A stretch of 57,797 nt of DNA from an uncultured Porphyromonadaceae bacterium (GCA_945873625.1 CAMCDS010000014.1:1-57797), one strand, 5' to 3'. Shown: positions 44,260 through 54,070, counted from the first letter of the stretch. Notes: a model not told the origin generated them from the sequence alone. Program-made: numbers and translations.

Positions 44260-44306
44260 CCACCTGTATGCCGCTTTTCGGCTCCGAAGAGCGGATATAT
44301 GGGTGG
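44260..44306 (+). promoter_or_regulatory. Long hairpin near the 5' end of the purL mRNA
   Basis: The stretch folds on itself almost end to end: CCACC (44260-44264) with GGTGG (44302-44306), then TGTATG with TATATG by A-U and G-U pairs, CCG with CGG after one bulged A, and CTTTTCGG with CCGAAGAG at the tip. No U-run follows, so it is not a terminator. It could shield the 5' end or bind a regulator. Confidence 0.5.
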
Positions 44307-44343
44307 CTTTAGAGATTATAATTCGTATCTACCTGCAAGATAA

Positions 44344-47300
44344 ATGATTACATTTTTCAAGAAAGGCACATCGACAGTCTTTGGCGTTGAAAGCCGCGCC
44401 GCGCTCTCAGAATCGGACATCACTCGTCTTAAATGGCTCTTCGGAGACGCGATGCCGCTGAAGGCCTCGCACATCAAGGGAACGTTCGTTGGCCCGCGCC
44501 GCGAGATGGTTACTCCATGGAGCACCAACGCTGTCGAGATGGCCGCCAACATGGGAATCGGAAACGTTACCCGCATCGAACAATATACAAAGTCGGAATC
44601 CGAAAAACCGGACTTCGACCCTATGCTTCAGGCTCTCTACGACGGTCTCGGGCAAAACGTCTTCACTGTCGACATCAAGGCAGCCGAGATACGCGAAATA
44701 GACGATATAGAGAAATATAACGCCGAAGAAGGTCTCGCCCTCTCGGCCGAGGAGGTGGAATACCTCGAAAACCTCTCGAAGAAACTGGGACGCAAGCTCA
44801 CCGACTCGGAGGTGTTCGGCTTCTCGCAGGTCAACTCAGAGCATTGCCGCCACAAGATCTTCAACGGCCGCTTCATCATCGACGGCGAGGAGAAGGAGGA
44901 TTCACTCTTCGCCATGATCAAGCGCACGTCGAAGGAGAATCCCAACGGACTCGTGTCGGCTTATAAAGACAATGTGGCTTTCGTCAAAGGTCCGAAGGTG
45001 CAGCAGTTTGCTCCGGCAAATCCGGAGAAGGCCGACTTCTTCGAGGAGCGCGAGGTGAAGACCGTAATCTCGCTCAAGGCCGAGACCCACAACTTCCCGA
45101 CCACCGTCGAGCCCTTCAACGGTGCGGCCACCGGCACAGGCGGCGAGATACGCGACCGTCTGGGCGGAGGCAAGGCAAGCGTGCCTATCGCCGGAACAGC
45201 CGTCTACATGACCGGCTATCCGCGTCCCGACGAGATGCGCGGATGGGAAAAGAGGGCTCCCCTGCCCCGTCCCTGGCTCTATCAGACTCCCGGACAGATT
45301 CTCATAAAGGCTTCTAACGGCGCCTCCGACTTCGGCAACAAGTTCGGCCAGCCGCTCATCTGCGGCTCGGTGCTGACCTTCGAGCACGAGGAGAAAGGCG
45401 AGACACTGGCCTACGACAAGGTGATAATGCTCGCCGGCGGCGTGGGCTTCGGCATCATGAAGGATGCCGTGAAGGGCACGCCCGAGCCGGGCATGAAAGT
45501 GGTGCTCATGGGCGGCGACAACTACCGCATCGGCATGGGCGGCGGAGCAGTGTCGTCGGTGGAAACCGGCAAATACGCCAACGCCATCGAGCTCAACGCC
45601 GTGCAGCGTGCCAACCCTGAGATGCAGAAGCGCGTCAGCAACGTGGTGCGCGCCCTTTCAGAAATGGAAAACAACCCCTGCGTCAGCATCCACGACCATG
45701 GCGCCGGAGGCCACCTCAACGCCCTCTCGGAGCTTGTGGAGGCCACGGGCGGCAAGATCGACATGAAGGAGCTTCCCGTGGGCGACGCCACCCTCTCGGC
45801 CAAGGAGATAATCGGCAATGAAAGCCAGGAGCGCATGGGCCTCGTGATGAGCGCCGACGACGTGGAGCGCGTGCGCCGCATAGCCGAACGCGAGCAGGCG
45901 CCCTTCTATGTGGTGGGCGAGACCACGGGCGACAACCGCTTCGTGTTCGAGCAGGCCGACTCGCGCCGTCCCATCGACCTGGAGATGGCCGACATGTTTG
46001 GCAATTCACCCAAGACGGTGATGACCGACTCCACCGTGAAGCGCGAGTTCGCACCCGTGGAGTACGGCACTTCGGCCGACGAAATCAAGGGCTACATCAA
46101 GGACATGATCGGTCTGGAGGCCGTAGGCTGCAAAGACTGGCTCACCAATAAGGTCGACCGCTCGGTAACGGGACGCATAGCACGCCAGCAGTGCCAGGGC
46201 GAGCTCCAGCTCCCGCTCAGCGACTGCGGCGTAGTAACCCTCGACTACCACGGCAAGTCGGGCATCGCCACCTCTATCGGCCATGCCCCGCAGGCCGCCC
46301 TCATAGATCCGGCCAAGGGCTCGGTGCTCTCCATAGCCGAGGCGCTCACCAACATCAGCGGCGCCCTGCTCAAGGAGGGACTGAAGTCAGTATCGCTTTC
46401 GGCCAACTGGATGTGGCCCTGCAAGAATCCCGGTCAGGACGCGGCCCTCTATTCGGCCGTGAAGGCCTGCTCGGAGTTTGCCTGCGCCTTGGGCATCAAC
46501 ATCCCCACCGGCAAAGACTCACTCTCGATGACGCAGAAGTATGCCGACAAGAAGGTGATGGCTCCCGGCACGGTGATCATCTCGGCCGCCGGCGAGGTGC
46601 GCAACATCCGCCGCGTGGTTTCACCCGTGGTAAAATTAAAGAAATCGACACTCCTATATATTAATATGAGCGGCGAGCCCTTCCGTCTCGGCGGCTCGGC
46701 CTTCGCCCAGTCGCTCAACCGCGTAGGCGACCAGGCTCCCTCCGTGGCCGACGCGGCCGCTTTCGCCAAGGCCTTCAACGCCGTGCAGAAGCTCGTGGAG
46801 CGCAACCTCGTGCTCGCGCAGCACGATGTCAGCGCCGGCGGTCTCATCACCACTCTTCTCGAGATGGTGTTTGCCAACACGAAGGGCGGCCTCGACATTG
46901 ACCTCACCCCCTTCGAGGAGAAAGACATCGTGAAGATTCTCTTCGCCGAGAACCCCGCCATAGTAATCCAGGTGGCCGACTCCAAGCTTGACTTCGTGGC
47001 CGACGTGCTCGGCGACGCAGGCGTCGACTTCAAGGCTATCGGACGCCCCACTCTCTCAGGCAAGGGCGAGGAGCGCACAGCCGACGTGCGCAAGGACGGC
47101 TTCTCAATGTCGCTTCCCGTCGAGGATCTGCGTCGCGAATGGTTCAAGCCCTCGTTCCTGCTCGACATGGACCAGACGGCTCCCAAATGCGCCGAATCGC
47201 GTTTCCTCAACCTCGGCAAGCAGCCTGTGCGCTACCGCATACCCTCTTCCTTCAAGGGCTCGCTCGAATCGCTCGGACTCAAAGGCTACCGTCCCGAACG

Positions 47301-48069
47301 CTCGGGAGTGCGCGCGGCCATCATCCGCGAGAAGGGCGTGAACGGCGACCGTGAGATGGCCTACAGCCTCTACCTCGCCGGATTCGACGTGAAAGACGTG
47401 GCCATGACCGACCTCACCTCCGGACGCGAGACCCTCGAAGACGTCAACATGATAGTGTTCTGCGGCGGATTCTCCAACTCCGACGTGCTCGGCTCGGCCA
47501 AGGGATGGGCCGGACAGTTCCTCTTCAACGAGAAAGCACGCAAGGCCCTCGACGCCTTCTATGCCCGCAAAGACACCCTCTCGCTCGGCATCTGCAACGG
47601 CTGCCAGCTCATGATGGAGCTGGGCCTCATCACACCCGGACGCGAGAAGAAGCCCAGGATGCTCCACAACGATTCCGGAAAGTTTGAGTCGACATTCCTC
47701 TCGCTTGAGATTCCCGACAACAAGAGCGTGATGCTCTCGTCGCTCAAGGGGATGAAGCTCGGCATCTGGGTGGCTCACGGCGAAGGGAAGTTCCAGCTCC
47801 CCGGCAACCTGTCGGACTACAATGTGGCAGCCAAATACCTCTACTCCACCTATCCCGGCAACCCCAACGGCTCGCGTGCCTCAATCGCCGCCCTCACCAG
47901 CGACGACGGACGCCACCTGGCCATGATGCCGCATCTGGAACGCGCCATCTTCCCCTGGCAGTGCGGATTCTATCCCGACACACGCCTCCGCGACGAGGTT
48001 ACGCCCTGGATCGAGGCCTTCGTCAACGCACGCCGCTGGATCGAGACCAACAAGACTTCCGAAAACTGA
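44344..48069 (+). CDS. purL: Phosphoribosylformylglycinamidine synthase, fused PurLQ type
   Basis: The 1241-residue enzyme makes FGAM from FGAR, glutamine and ATP, the fourth step of purine synthesis. It has the full long form: the N-terminal domain, SQVNSEHCRHKIFNG (catalytic His), ETHNFPTTVEPFNGAATGTGGEIRD, AGGVGFGIMKDAVKG, SIHDHGAGGHLNALSEL, QHDVSAGGLITTLLEM, and a glutaminase domain from about residue 1020 with Cys1084 in LGICNGCQLMMELG and a histidine in WVAHGEGKF. A 45-nt patch near 46628-46672 uses AT-rich codons unlike the rest. The stop overlaps the next gene's ATG (TGATG). Confidence 0.97.
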   Translation: MITFFKKGTSTVFGVESRAALSESDITRLKWLFGDAMPLKASHIKGTFVGPRREMVTPWSTNAVEMAANMGIGNVTRIEQYTKSESEKPDFDPMLQALYDGLGQNVFTVDIKAAEIREIDDIEKYNAEEGLALSAEEVEYLENLSKKLGRKLTDSEVFGFSQVNSEHCRHKIFNGRFIIDGEEKEDSLFAMIKRTSKENPNGLVSAYKDNVAFVKGPKVQQFAPANPEKADFFEEREVKTVISLKAETHNFPTTVEPFNGAATGTGGEIRDRLGGGKASVPIAGTAVYMTGYPRPDEMRGWEKRAPLPRPWLYQTPGQILIKASNGASDFGNKFGQPLICGSVLTFEHEEKGETLAYDKVIMLAGGVGFGIMKDAVKGTPEPGMKVVLMGGDNYRIGMGGGAVSSVETGKYANAIELNAVQRANPEMQKRVSNVVRALSEMENNPCVSIHDHGAGGHLNALSELVEATGGKIDMKELPVGDATLSAKEIIGNESQERMGLVMSADDVERVRRIAEREQAPFYVVGETTGDNRFVFEQADSRRPIDLEMADMFGNSPKTVMTDSTVKREFAPVEYGTSADEIKGYIKDMIGLEAVGCKDWLTNKVDRSVTGRIARQQCQGELQLPLSDCGVVTLDYHGKSGIATSIGHAPQAALIDPAKGSVLSIAEALTNISGALLKEGLKSVSLSANWMWPCKNPGQDAALYSAVKACSEFACALGINIPTGKDSLSMTQKYADKKVMAPGTVIISAAGEVRNIRRVVSPVVKLKKSTLLYINMSGEPFRLGGSAFAQSLNRVGDQAPSVADAAAFAKAFNAVQKLVERNLVLAQHDVSAGGLITTLLEMVFANTKGGLDIDLTPFEEKDIVKILFAENPAIVIQVADSKLDFVADVLGDAGVDFKAIGRPTLSGKGEERTADVRKDGFSMSLPVEDLRREWFKPSFLLDMDQTAPKCAESRFLNLGKQPVRYRIPSSFKGSLESLGLKGYRPERSGVRAAIIREKGVNGDREMAYSLYLAGFDVKDVAMTDLTSGRETLEDVNMIVFCGGFSNSDVLGSAKGWAGQFLFNEKARKALDAFYARKDTLSLGICNGCQLMMELGLITPGREKKPRMLHNDSGKFESTFLSLEIPDNKSVMLSSLKGMKLGIWVAHGEGKFQLPGNLSDYNVAAKYLYSTYPGNPNGSRASIAALTSDDGRHLAMMPHLERAIFPWQCGFYPDTRLRDEVTPWIEAFVNARRWIETNKTSEN

Positions 48070-49037
48070 TGCCCTCACGCTTCAGACCTTACGCAAAGAC
48101 GACAAAGAGAGTGCTGCTTCTTGCGGCGCTCCCTTTATCGCTGTTTATGACCGGGTGTTTCACCGGAGTGGAAGGCACCAAGAAGATAAGCCTCAGCCGC
48201 GACGACCGGAAGCTGCTTGAAGTGATGGCCGAAGACACCTTCCTCAATTCCATTTCAGGACGCCCGCTGCGCCTCTGGAAGGAAGGGAAGCGCTTTCAGG
48301 TGGCCGACAACCGCATCGCGCTGCTTTTCGACCGCATGAGCGGAGAGTCGGCGCCCGACGACACCGCCTCGCTCGGCGGACGATGCCTCGCCTACAGCGG
48401 CACAGGCAGACGCGTCCGTCCCGACGGCACCGACGAGGCGCTGATAATCTTCGCCGACGGCAGCCGGCGCTACGCCCTCCCATCGGGCAAGACGCCGGGA
48501 GCCGCTCCGACCGAAACCATGAGCGACAAGCTCCCGATGCTCATCGACCTCGACCAGGTCGACATGGCCCGCAGGCTACTCACAGGCAAGACGCTCTGGA
48601 TACGCACCCCGCTATGGTACGACTCGCTCGGCAACAGCTTCAAGGGGCGCAAATTCGTGCCGGTAACCGTGAGCGGAGTCGGACCCGGAACCATGGTGTT
48701 TCCGCTCAGGCTGACGCTTACTGACGAAGCCGGACGGGAGTTCTTCCAGCTGATGAACCTCGGCAACGGCAACAACGAGAGCCGCTCATTCGCAAGACTG
48801 TTCCGCCTCTCCGACCCGCGCAGAAACTATCCTGCCATCACCGACGAGGTATGGACTCTGATTCAGAACGGCAACGTGCGTCCCGGAATGACCAAAGACG
48901 AATGCAGGCTCGCCCTCGGCAATCCGAAGCAGGCCGAGTCGGGACACGACTACAGCTCGACGCTCGACATCTGGCAATACGACGACGGCATCTATCTGCG
49001 CTTCCGCGACGGCGTGCTCGTAGACCGCGTGAAATGA
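48069..49037 (+). CDS. Lipoprotein with a BamE/SmpA-like C-terminal domain
   Basis: The 322-residue protein has a lipoprotein signal (VLLLAALPLSLFMTGC) and no recognised domain through the middle (LPMLIDLDQVDMARRLLTGK, TLWIRTPLWYDSLGN). It ends in a stretch that reads like SmpA/BamE: NVRPGMTKDECRLALGNPKQ, then DIWQYDDGIYLRFRDG. In BamE such a fold supports the outer-membrane assembly machine, but the fold is also found in unrelated lipoproteins. Its ATG overlaps the purL stop by one base, so it is translated from the purL transcript. The link with purine synthesis is probably only positional. Confidence 0.75.
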   Translation: MPSRFRPYAKTTKRVLLLAALPLSLFMTGCFTGVEGTKKISLSRDDRKLLEVMAEDTFLNSISGRPLRLWKEGKRFQVADNRIALLFDRMSGESAPDDTASLGGRCLAYSGTGRRVRPDGTDEALIIFADGSRRYALPSGKTPGAAPTETMSDKLPMLIDLDQVDMARRLLTGKTLWIRTPLWYDSLGNSFKGRKFVPVTVSGVGPGTMVFPLRLTLTDEAGREFFQLMNLGNGNNESRSFARLFRLSDPRRNYPAITDEVWTLIQNGNVRPGMTKDECRLALGNPKQAESGHDYSSTLDIWQYDDGIYLRFRDGVLVDRVK

Positions 49038-49094
49038 CCGTCCGCCCGACACCCCCCTAATGTAACCATCCGCTCTTTCCTCTTCAAAGACACG

Positions 49095-50966
49095 ATGATA
49101 AAAGAAAACTTCGACATAACCGGACTGACCACTTTCGGCCTGCCGGTGAAAGCCCGATATTTCGCCGAATATACCTCCGTGAAAGAACTGATCCGAATCT
49201 CGCGGAGCCGGGAATACCTCGAAAGCGAAGTGCTCCATATCGGAGGCGGCAGCAACCTGCTCTTCACCGGAGACTTCGACGGCATGGTGCTCCACAGCGC
49301 CGTGAAGGGGATTATGAGATATGAAAAGGATGCCGACCACGTATTCGTGATAGCCGGAGCCGGAGAGAAATGGACCGATCTGGTCGACTGGTGTGTGGCC
49401 GAAGGACTGGCCGGACTGGAGAATCTGGCCGGCATTCCGGGCGAGGTGGGTGCCTCGCCCGTGCAGAACGTCGGCGCCTACGGCGTAGAGGTGAAAGACG
49501 TGCTCCACGCCGTGGAATGTTTCGACTCCGAGACCCGCGAGACGGTGCGCTTCACGGCAGAGGAATGTCGCTTCGGCTACCGCGACAGCCGCTTCAAGCA
49601 TGAAGACAAGGGTCGCTACTACGTGCTCCGCGTCAGCTTCCGCCTCAAGCCTTCGACTGAAGCGTCGAACCTCGAATACGGACCCCTCAAGGACCTCGCC
49701 GCCCGCCTCGGCCACACGCCGACGATTCAGGACGTGAAGCGAGAGGTGGAGCAACTGCGCGCACGCAAGCTCCCCGACCCGAAAGAGACCGGCAGCGCAG
49801 GCAGCTTCTTCAAGAACCCGGTAATCGACCGGTTCTATTTCGAGAACGTGGTGCTCCGCGAGTCACCCGACTGCGTTTACTATCCTCACGGAGACAGTGA
49901 GGTGAAGCTCTCGGCCGCATGGCTCATCGACCACGCCGGGCTGAAAGGACACCGCGTGGGAGGCGCCGAAGTGTGGCGCTCGCAGCCCCTCGTGATAGCC
50001 AACGCCGGTGGAGCCACGGCCAAAGACGTCTGCCGTCTGGCCTCAGAAGTACAGAATACGGTGTTCGGCAGATTCGGCGTCTGGCTCCACCCCGAAGTGA
50101 ACTATATCGACTCAACGATTAAGGTAACCGTGCTCGGCTCAGGCACATCGAAAGGGGTGCCTGAGATAGGATGCGGATGCCACGTCTGCCGCTCGGACGA
50201 CGCGCGCGACAAGCGTTTCCGCTCGTCGGTGATTGTCAGCACGCGCGGCGTGAACATCCTCATCGACGCATCGCCCGACTTCCGGATGCAGGCTCTCGCC
50301 AACGGCATCCGCGAAATCGATGCCGTGCTCGTAACCCACAGCCACACCGACCACGTAGGCGGCCTCGACGACCTCCGCCCCTTCTGCGGTGCCGGCAACA
50401 TACCCCTTTACCTCAAAGAGGATGTGGCCTCCGACCTCCGACGCCGCTACGACTACTGCTTCCGCGAGCAGCTCTATCCGGGTGCCCCGAAGTTCGACAT
50501 TGTGGAAATCGACAGCCATGAGCCTTTCACGGTCGACGGAGTGAAGGTGGTGCCCGTAGGCGTGAACCACGGCAAGCTCCCCATCCTCGGCTTCCGTATA
50601 GGCGACTTTGCCTACATCACCGACGCCAAGACCATCACAGACAGCGAACTCGAAAAGCTGCAGGGCGTCAGAGTGCTGATAATAAACGGTCTCCGCTACA
50701 TAGACCATTTCGCCCACCTCACCATCCCCGAGGCATGCGAGGTGATACGCCGCGTGGCTCCCCACTACGCCTTCATCACCCACCTCAGCCACGAGGCCGG
50801 TAGCCATGAGGAGCTGACAATTGACCTCGAAGACCGCACTGTCGACGTAAGGAGGGAGATACTGCCCGACGGATCGGTATTCATGCGCGACTTCCCGAAA
50901 GCCATCCTTCCGGCCTTCGACGGCATGAAAATCGAAATCGACTCAGACTCCGTTACAATCGAATGA
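49095..50966 (+). CDS. murB: MurB fused to a metallo-beta-lactamase-fold hydrolase
   Basis: The 623-residue protein joins two genes that are commonly separate. Residues 1 to about 339 are MurB: FGLPVKARYFAEY, LHIGGGSNLLFTGDF, GIPGEVGASPVQNVGAYG, FGYRDSRFK, and Ser237 in GSAGSFFKNP. It reduces UDP-GlcNAc-enolpyruvate to UDP-MurNAc with FAD and NADPH. Residues 342-623 are an MBL-fold hydrolase of PhnP-like type: VTVLGSGTSKGVPEIGCGC, HSHTDH at 415-420, AYITDAKTI and FITHLSHEAGSHEE. The join (NYIDSTIKVTV) has no stop and no ATG, so one polypeptide is predicted. Cytoplasmic; the MBL substrate is unknown. Confidence 0.92.
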   Translation: MIKENFDITGLTTFGLPVKARYFAEYTSVKELIRISRSREYLESEVLHIGGGSNLLFTGDFDGMVLHSAVKGIMRYEKDADHVFVIAGAGEKWTDLVDWCVAEGLAGLENLAGIPGEVGASPVQNVGAYGVEVKDVLHAVECFDSETRETVRFTAEECRFGYRDSRFKHEDKGRYYVLRVSFRLKPSTEASNLEYGPLKDLAARLGHTPTIQDVKREVEQLRARKLPDPKETGSAGSFFKNPVIDRFYFENVVLRESPDCVYYPHGDSEVKLSAAWLIDHAGLKGHRVGGAEVWRSQPLVIANAGGATAKDVCRLASEVQNTVFGRFGVWLHPEVNYIDSTIKVTVLGSGTSKGVPEIGCGCHVCRSDDARDKRFRSSVIVSTRGVNILIDASPDFRMQALANGIREIDAVLVTHSHTDHVGGLDDLRPFCGAGNIPLYLKEDVASDLRRRYDYCFREQLYPGAPKFDIVEIDSHEPFTVDGVKVVPVGVNHGKLPILGFRIGDFAYITDAKTITDSELEKLQGVRVLIINGLRYIDHFAHLTIPEACEVIRRVAPHYAFITHLSHEAGSHEELTIDLEDRTVDVRREILPDGSVFMRDFPKAILPAFDGMKIEIDSDSVTIE

Positions 50967-50985
50967 ACCGAACAACCGCAACATC

Positions 50986-51987
50986 ATGACAGACATAATA
51001 ATGAAAGATTATACCCTCGGCATCGACATCGGGGGAACCCACACGGCCATGGCCGTGGTCGACACCGAAGGCAATATACTCTGCCGGGCCACAATAAAGA
51101 CCACCGACTTCGCCACATTCCCGAAATTCGTCGACGGTGCGGCCAAAGCCCTTAAAAAGAGCGTCAAGGAGGCCGGCGTCGACTTCCGCAACGTCAGGAG
51201 CATCGGCATCGGCGCTCCCTGCGTGAACGTCGACACAGGAATGGTGGAGGGGGCCGTAGACCTCCCCTGGCCCTCGCCAATACCCCTGAAAGATGATTTC
51301 AGCGAGAAGTTCGGGCTCCCCGTGGGAGTGGCCAACGACGCCAACGCCGCCGCTCTCGGCGAGATGTTCTACGGCGAATGTGCCCACACCGACGACTTCA
51401 TAATGATCACCCTCGGCACAGGCGTAGGCTCGGCCATCGTAACCGACGGCAACCTGCTCCAGGGCCGCAAGGGTTTCGCCGGAGAACTCGGACATACCTT
51501 CAGCCGCCGCCACCACGACCGCCTCTGCTCGTGCGGACGCTACGGCTGCCTCGAGACCTACTGCTCGGCGAGAGGCGTGGTGAAGACAGCCCTCGACTTC
51601 CTCGACACACCGCGCCATTCGTCGCTCAAACAGATTGATCCGGCGAAGCTGACGGCCAAAGACGTATACATGGCCGCCGAGGCAGGCGACGAAGTGGCTC
51701 TCGCCACCCTCAGGCTAACCGGTGAGGTGCTCGGAGAGGCATGCGCCGACTTCGCGGCTTTCTCATCGCCCGAGACGATTGTGCTCTTCGGAGGCGTGGC
51801 CAACGCGTTCCCCTATTTCATCGACTCGATGAAGGAAGCCTTTGAGCGCAACCTCCTCTGGATCTACAAAGACAGCATCCGCATCGTGAAGTCGGGCCTC
51901 CCCGAGTCGGACGCAGCCCTTCTGGGAGCCGCCGCCGTGGGCCGCTCGGCCTTCCTGCGCCAACGAAAAGAAAATCGACAGATTTGA
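50986..51987 (+). CDS. ROK-family sugar kinase (glucokinase-like)
   Basis: The 333-residue protein has the ROK pattern: LGIDIGGTHTAMAVVD (phosphate-binding loop), IGIGAPCVNVDTG, VANDANAAALGE (catalytic Asp), ITLGTGVGSAIV, GELGHTF and the Zn motif CSCGRYGCLE. Such kinases phosphorylate glucose or related hexoses with ATP; N-acetyl sugars are possible. The ATG at 50986 is chosen; a second ATG lies five codons on (MKDYTLG). It lies 19 nt after murB and 9 nt before the fucosidase gene. Confidence 0.9.
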   Translation: MTDIIMKDYTLGIDIGGTHTAMAVVDTEGNILCRATIKTTDFATFPKFVDGAAKALKKSVKEAGVDFRNVRSIGIGAPCVNVDTGMVEGAVDLPWPSPIPLKDDFSEKFGLPVGVANDANAAALGEMFYGECAHTDDFIMITLGTGVGSAIVTDGNLLQGRKGFAGELGHTFSRRHHDRLCSCGRYGCLETYCSARGVVKTALDFLDTPRHSSLKQIDPAKLTAKDVYMAAEAGDEVALATLRLTGEVLGEACADFAAFSSPETIVLFGGVANAFPYFIDSMKEAFERNLLWIYKDSIRIVKSGLPESDAALLGAAAVGRSAFLRQRKENRQI

Positions 51988-51996
51988 ACCGCCATT

Positions 51997-53295
51997 ATGC
52001 TGAAATTCAAACACCTCCTCGCCGTAGGCGCCATGATGCTTTCGGCCATTGCCATGCAGGCAGACTACATCCCTTCGCCCGAGGTAATGAAATCGCGCGA
52101 AGAGTTCGCCGCCGACCGTTTCGGCATCTTCATCCACTGGGGCATCTACAGTATGTTCGGACAAGGGGAATGGTATCTCAACTACGGGCCCAGGGCCGAC
52201 GAATATGCCAAAGCCGCCCGCGGTTTCTATCCCGCCGACTTCGATGCCGACCGCTGGGCCAAGGCCATCAAGGGGGCGGGCGCGAAGTATATATGCTTCA
52301 CCTCACGCCACCACGACGGATTCTCGATGTGGGACACGGCCCAGAGCGACTACAACATCGTCGACGGAACCCCCTTCAGGCGCGACGTGCTCCGCGAGCT
52401 CTCCGACGCCTGCCGCGACAACGACCTGAGCCTGCACCTCTATTACTCACACCTCGACTGGACCCGCCCCGACTATCCGCAGGGACGCACCGGCCACACC
52501 ACCGGACGCGACAGCCTCGTCAACGACTGGAAGCAATACCGCGCCTTCATGGACAATCAGCTCACCGAGCTGCTCACGCAGTATGGCCCTATACGCGCCA
52601 TCTGGTTCGACGGATGGTGGGACCACGACGAAGACCCCGAGCCCTTCGACTGGCAGCTGCAGAGCCAGTATGAGCTTATCCACAAGCTCCAGCCCTCATG
52701 CATGGTGGGCAACAACCACCATCAGGCGCCCTTCGAGGGAGAGGACATTCAGATTTTCGAGCGCGACCTCCCCGGCGAGAACACGGCCGGTCTGTCGGGC
52801 CAGGAAGTGAGCCGGCTCCCTCTCGAGACCTGCAACACGATGAACGGCATGTGGGGCTACAAAGTGGTAGACACCAACTATAAGGACACCAGGACACTCA
52901 TCCACTACCTCGTGAAGACCGCCGGACTCGGAGCCAACCTCCTGCTCAACATCGGTCCTCAGCCCAACGGCGAGCTGCCGGCCGCCGCCATCGACCGCCT
53001 CGAAGGCATCGGACGGTGGATGGAGACCTACGGCGAGACAATCTACGGCACCGAGGGAAGCCTCTTCAAGGCCGACTGGGGCACCTCGACAAGAAAGGCC
53101 GACCGCACATTCGTGCATGTCCTCACCCCCGGGTCAACCGACATCTTCGTTCCCTTCAAGGGGAAACCCAAGAAAGTGAGGGAGTTTGCCGACAGGGAGC
53201 GAAAGGTGAGATTCACCCGCAGCGCCGACGGAATCACCCTGCACCTCGACACCATACCCACTGATGTGGATTACGTAGTAGAAATACTCCACTGA
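51997..53295 (+). CDS. GH29 alpha-L-fucosidase
   Basis: The 432-residue secreted enzyme has a signal peptide (MLKFKHLLAVGAMMLSAIAMQA) and a GH29 TIM barrel: FGIFIHWGIYSMFGQGEWY, AKYICFTSRHHDGFSMWDT, LHLYYSHLDW and the nucleophile Asp205 in IRAIWFDGWW, with CNTMNGMWGYK and NLLLNIGPQPNGELP after it. A short C-terminal beta domain follows. It removes alpha-L-fucose from glycans, such as host mucin or milk sugars, in the periplasm or outside. There is no SusC/SusD pair or other glycosidase nearby, so it is not in a standard polysaccharide utilisation locus. Confidence 0.93.
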   Translation: MLKFKHLLAVGAMMLSAIAMQADYIPSPEVMKSREEFAADRFGIFIHWGIYSMFGQGEWYLNYGPRADEYAKAARGFYPADFDADRWAKAIKGAGAKYICFTSRHHDGFSMWDTAQSDYNIVDGTPFRRDVLRELSDACRDNDLSLHLYYSHLDWTRPDYPQGRTGHTTGRDSLVNDWKQYRAFMDNQLTELLTQYGPIRAIWFDGWWDHDEDPEPFDWQLQSQYELIHKLQPSCMVGNNHHQAPFEGEDIQIFERDLPGENTAGLSGQEVSRLPLETCNTMNGMWGYKVVDTNYKDTRTLIHYLVKTAGLGANLLLNIGPQPNGELPAAAIDRLEGIGRWMETYGETIYGTEGSLFKADWGTSTRKADRTFVHVLTPGSTDIFVPFKGKPKKVREFADRERKVRFTRSADGITLHLDTIPTDVDYVVEILH

Positions 53296-53300
53296 CACAG

Positions 53301-54038
53301 ATGACACTCCTTGAAGTATGCACATCCACGCCCGCCGGAATCGACGAGGCGATAGCCGGAGGAGCCGGGCGCATAGAGCTTTGCTCGGCCCTCGCCGAAG
53401 GGGGGCTCACCCCTTCGATAGGCCTCATCTCCCTTGCCGCACGCAAGCCGGTGAAGGTCAACGTTCTCATCCGTCCGCGCGAAGGTGATTTCGTCTATAC
53501 CGACGAAGAGATAGCCGTGATGGAGGCCGACATACGCGAAGCGGTGAAGGCCGGAGCCGACGGCATAGTTACCGGAGCCCTCACCCCCGAGGGCGACATC
53601 GACGCCGAAGCATGCCGGCGGCTGATTGACGCCGCAGGCGACGCCGACACCACGTTTCACCGCGCCTTCGACGTATGCCGCGACCCGTTTGAGGCTCTCG
53701 AAACCGTAATCTCGCTCGGATTCAAACGCATCCTTACCTCCGGACAGGCCCCGACAGCCCCGGCGGGTGCCGAGACCATTCGCGAGCTCCACCGCGCGGC
53801 TGCCGGCCGCATAAAGATAATGGCCGGATCGGGCGTAAGCCCCGCCAATGCCGCCCTGCTCCTCGAACTCTCGGGCGCCGACGAGATCCACGCCTCGGCA
53901 AGAGCCTTGAAGCCCTCGGCCATGCGCCTGGCCGACAAGGGCGTGAAGATGGGCAATGCCGACGCTTCCGACGGCTCGCGCCTCGACACCGACTCACAGA
54001 CAGTGAGGGCAATACGCGCGGCCATCGAAAACGCCTGA
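53301..54038 (+). CDS. cutC: CutC-family protein
   Basis: The 245-residue TIM-barrel protein matches CutC: LLEVCTSTPAGIDEAIAGGAGRIELCS at the start, GLTPSIGLI, VNVLIRPREGDFVYTDEE, DGIVTGALTPEGDID, TFHRAFDVCRDP, ILTSGQ, and IKIMAGSGVSPANAA. It was named for copper tolerance in E. coli, but the biochemical role is unsettled. Length is normal. It begins 5 nt after the fucosidase stop, so it shares that transcript. Confidence 0.93.
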   Translation: MTLLEVCTSTPAGIDEAIAGGAGRIELCSALAEGGLTPSIGLISLAARKPVKVNVLIRPREGDFVYTDEEIAVMEADIREAVKAGADGIVTGALTPEGDIDAEACRRLIDAAGDADTTFHRAFDVCRDPFEALETVISLGFKRILTSGQAPTAPAGAETIRELHRAAAGRIKIMAGSGVSPANAALLLELSGADEIHASARALKPSAMRLADKGVKMGNADASDGSRLDTDSQTVRAIRAAIENA

Positions 54039-54070
54039 AAAAAACCGCAAACCTCTAATACCGAACATAA

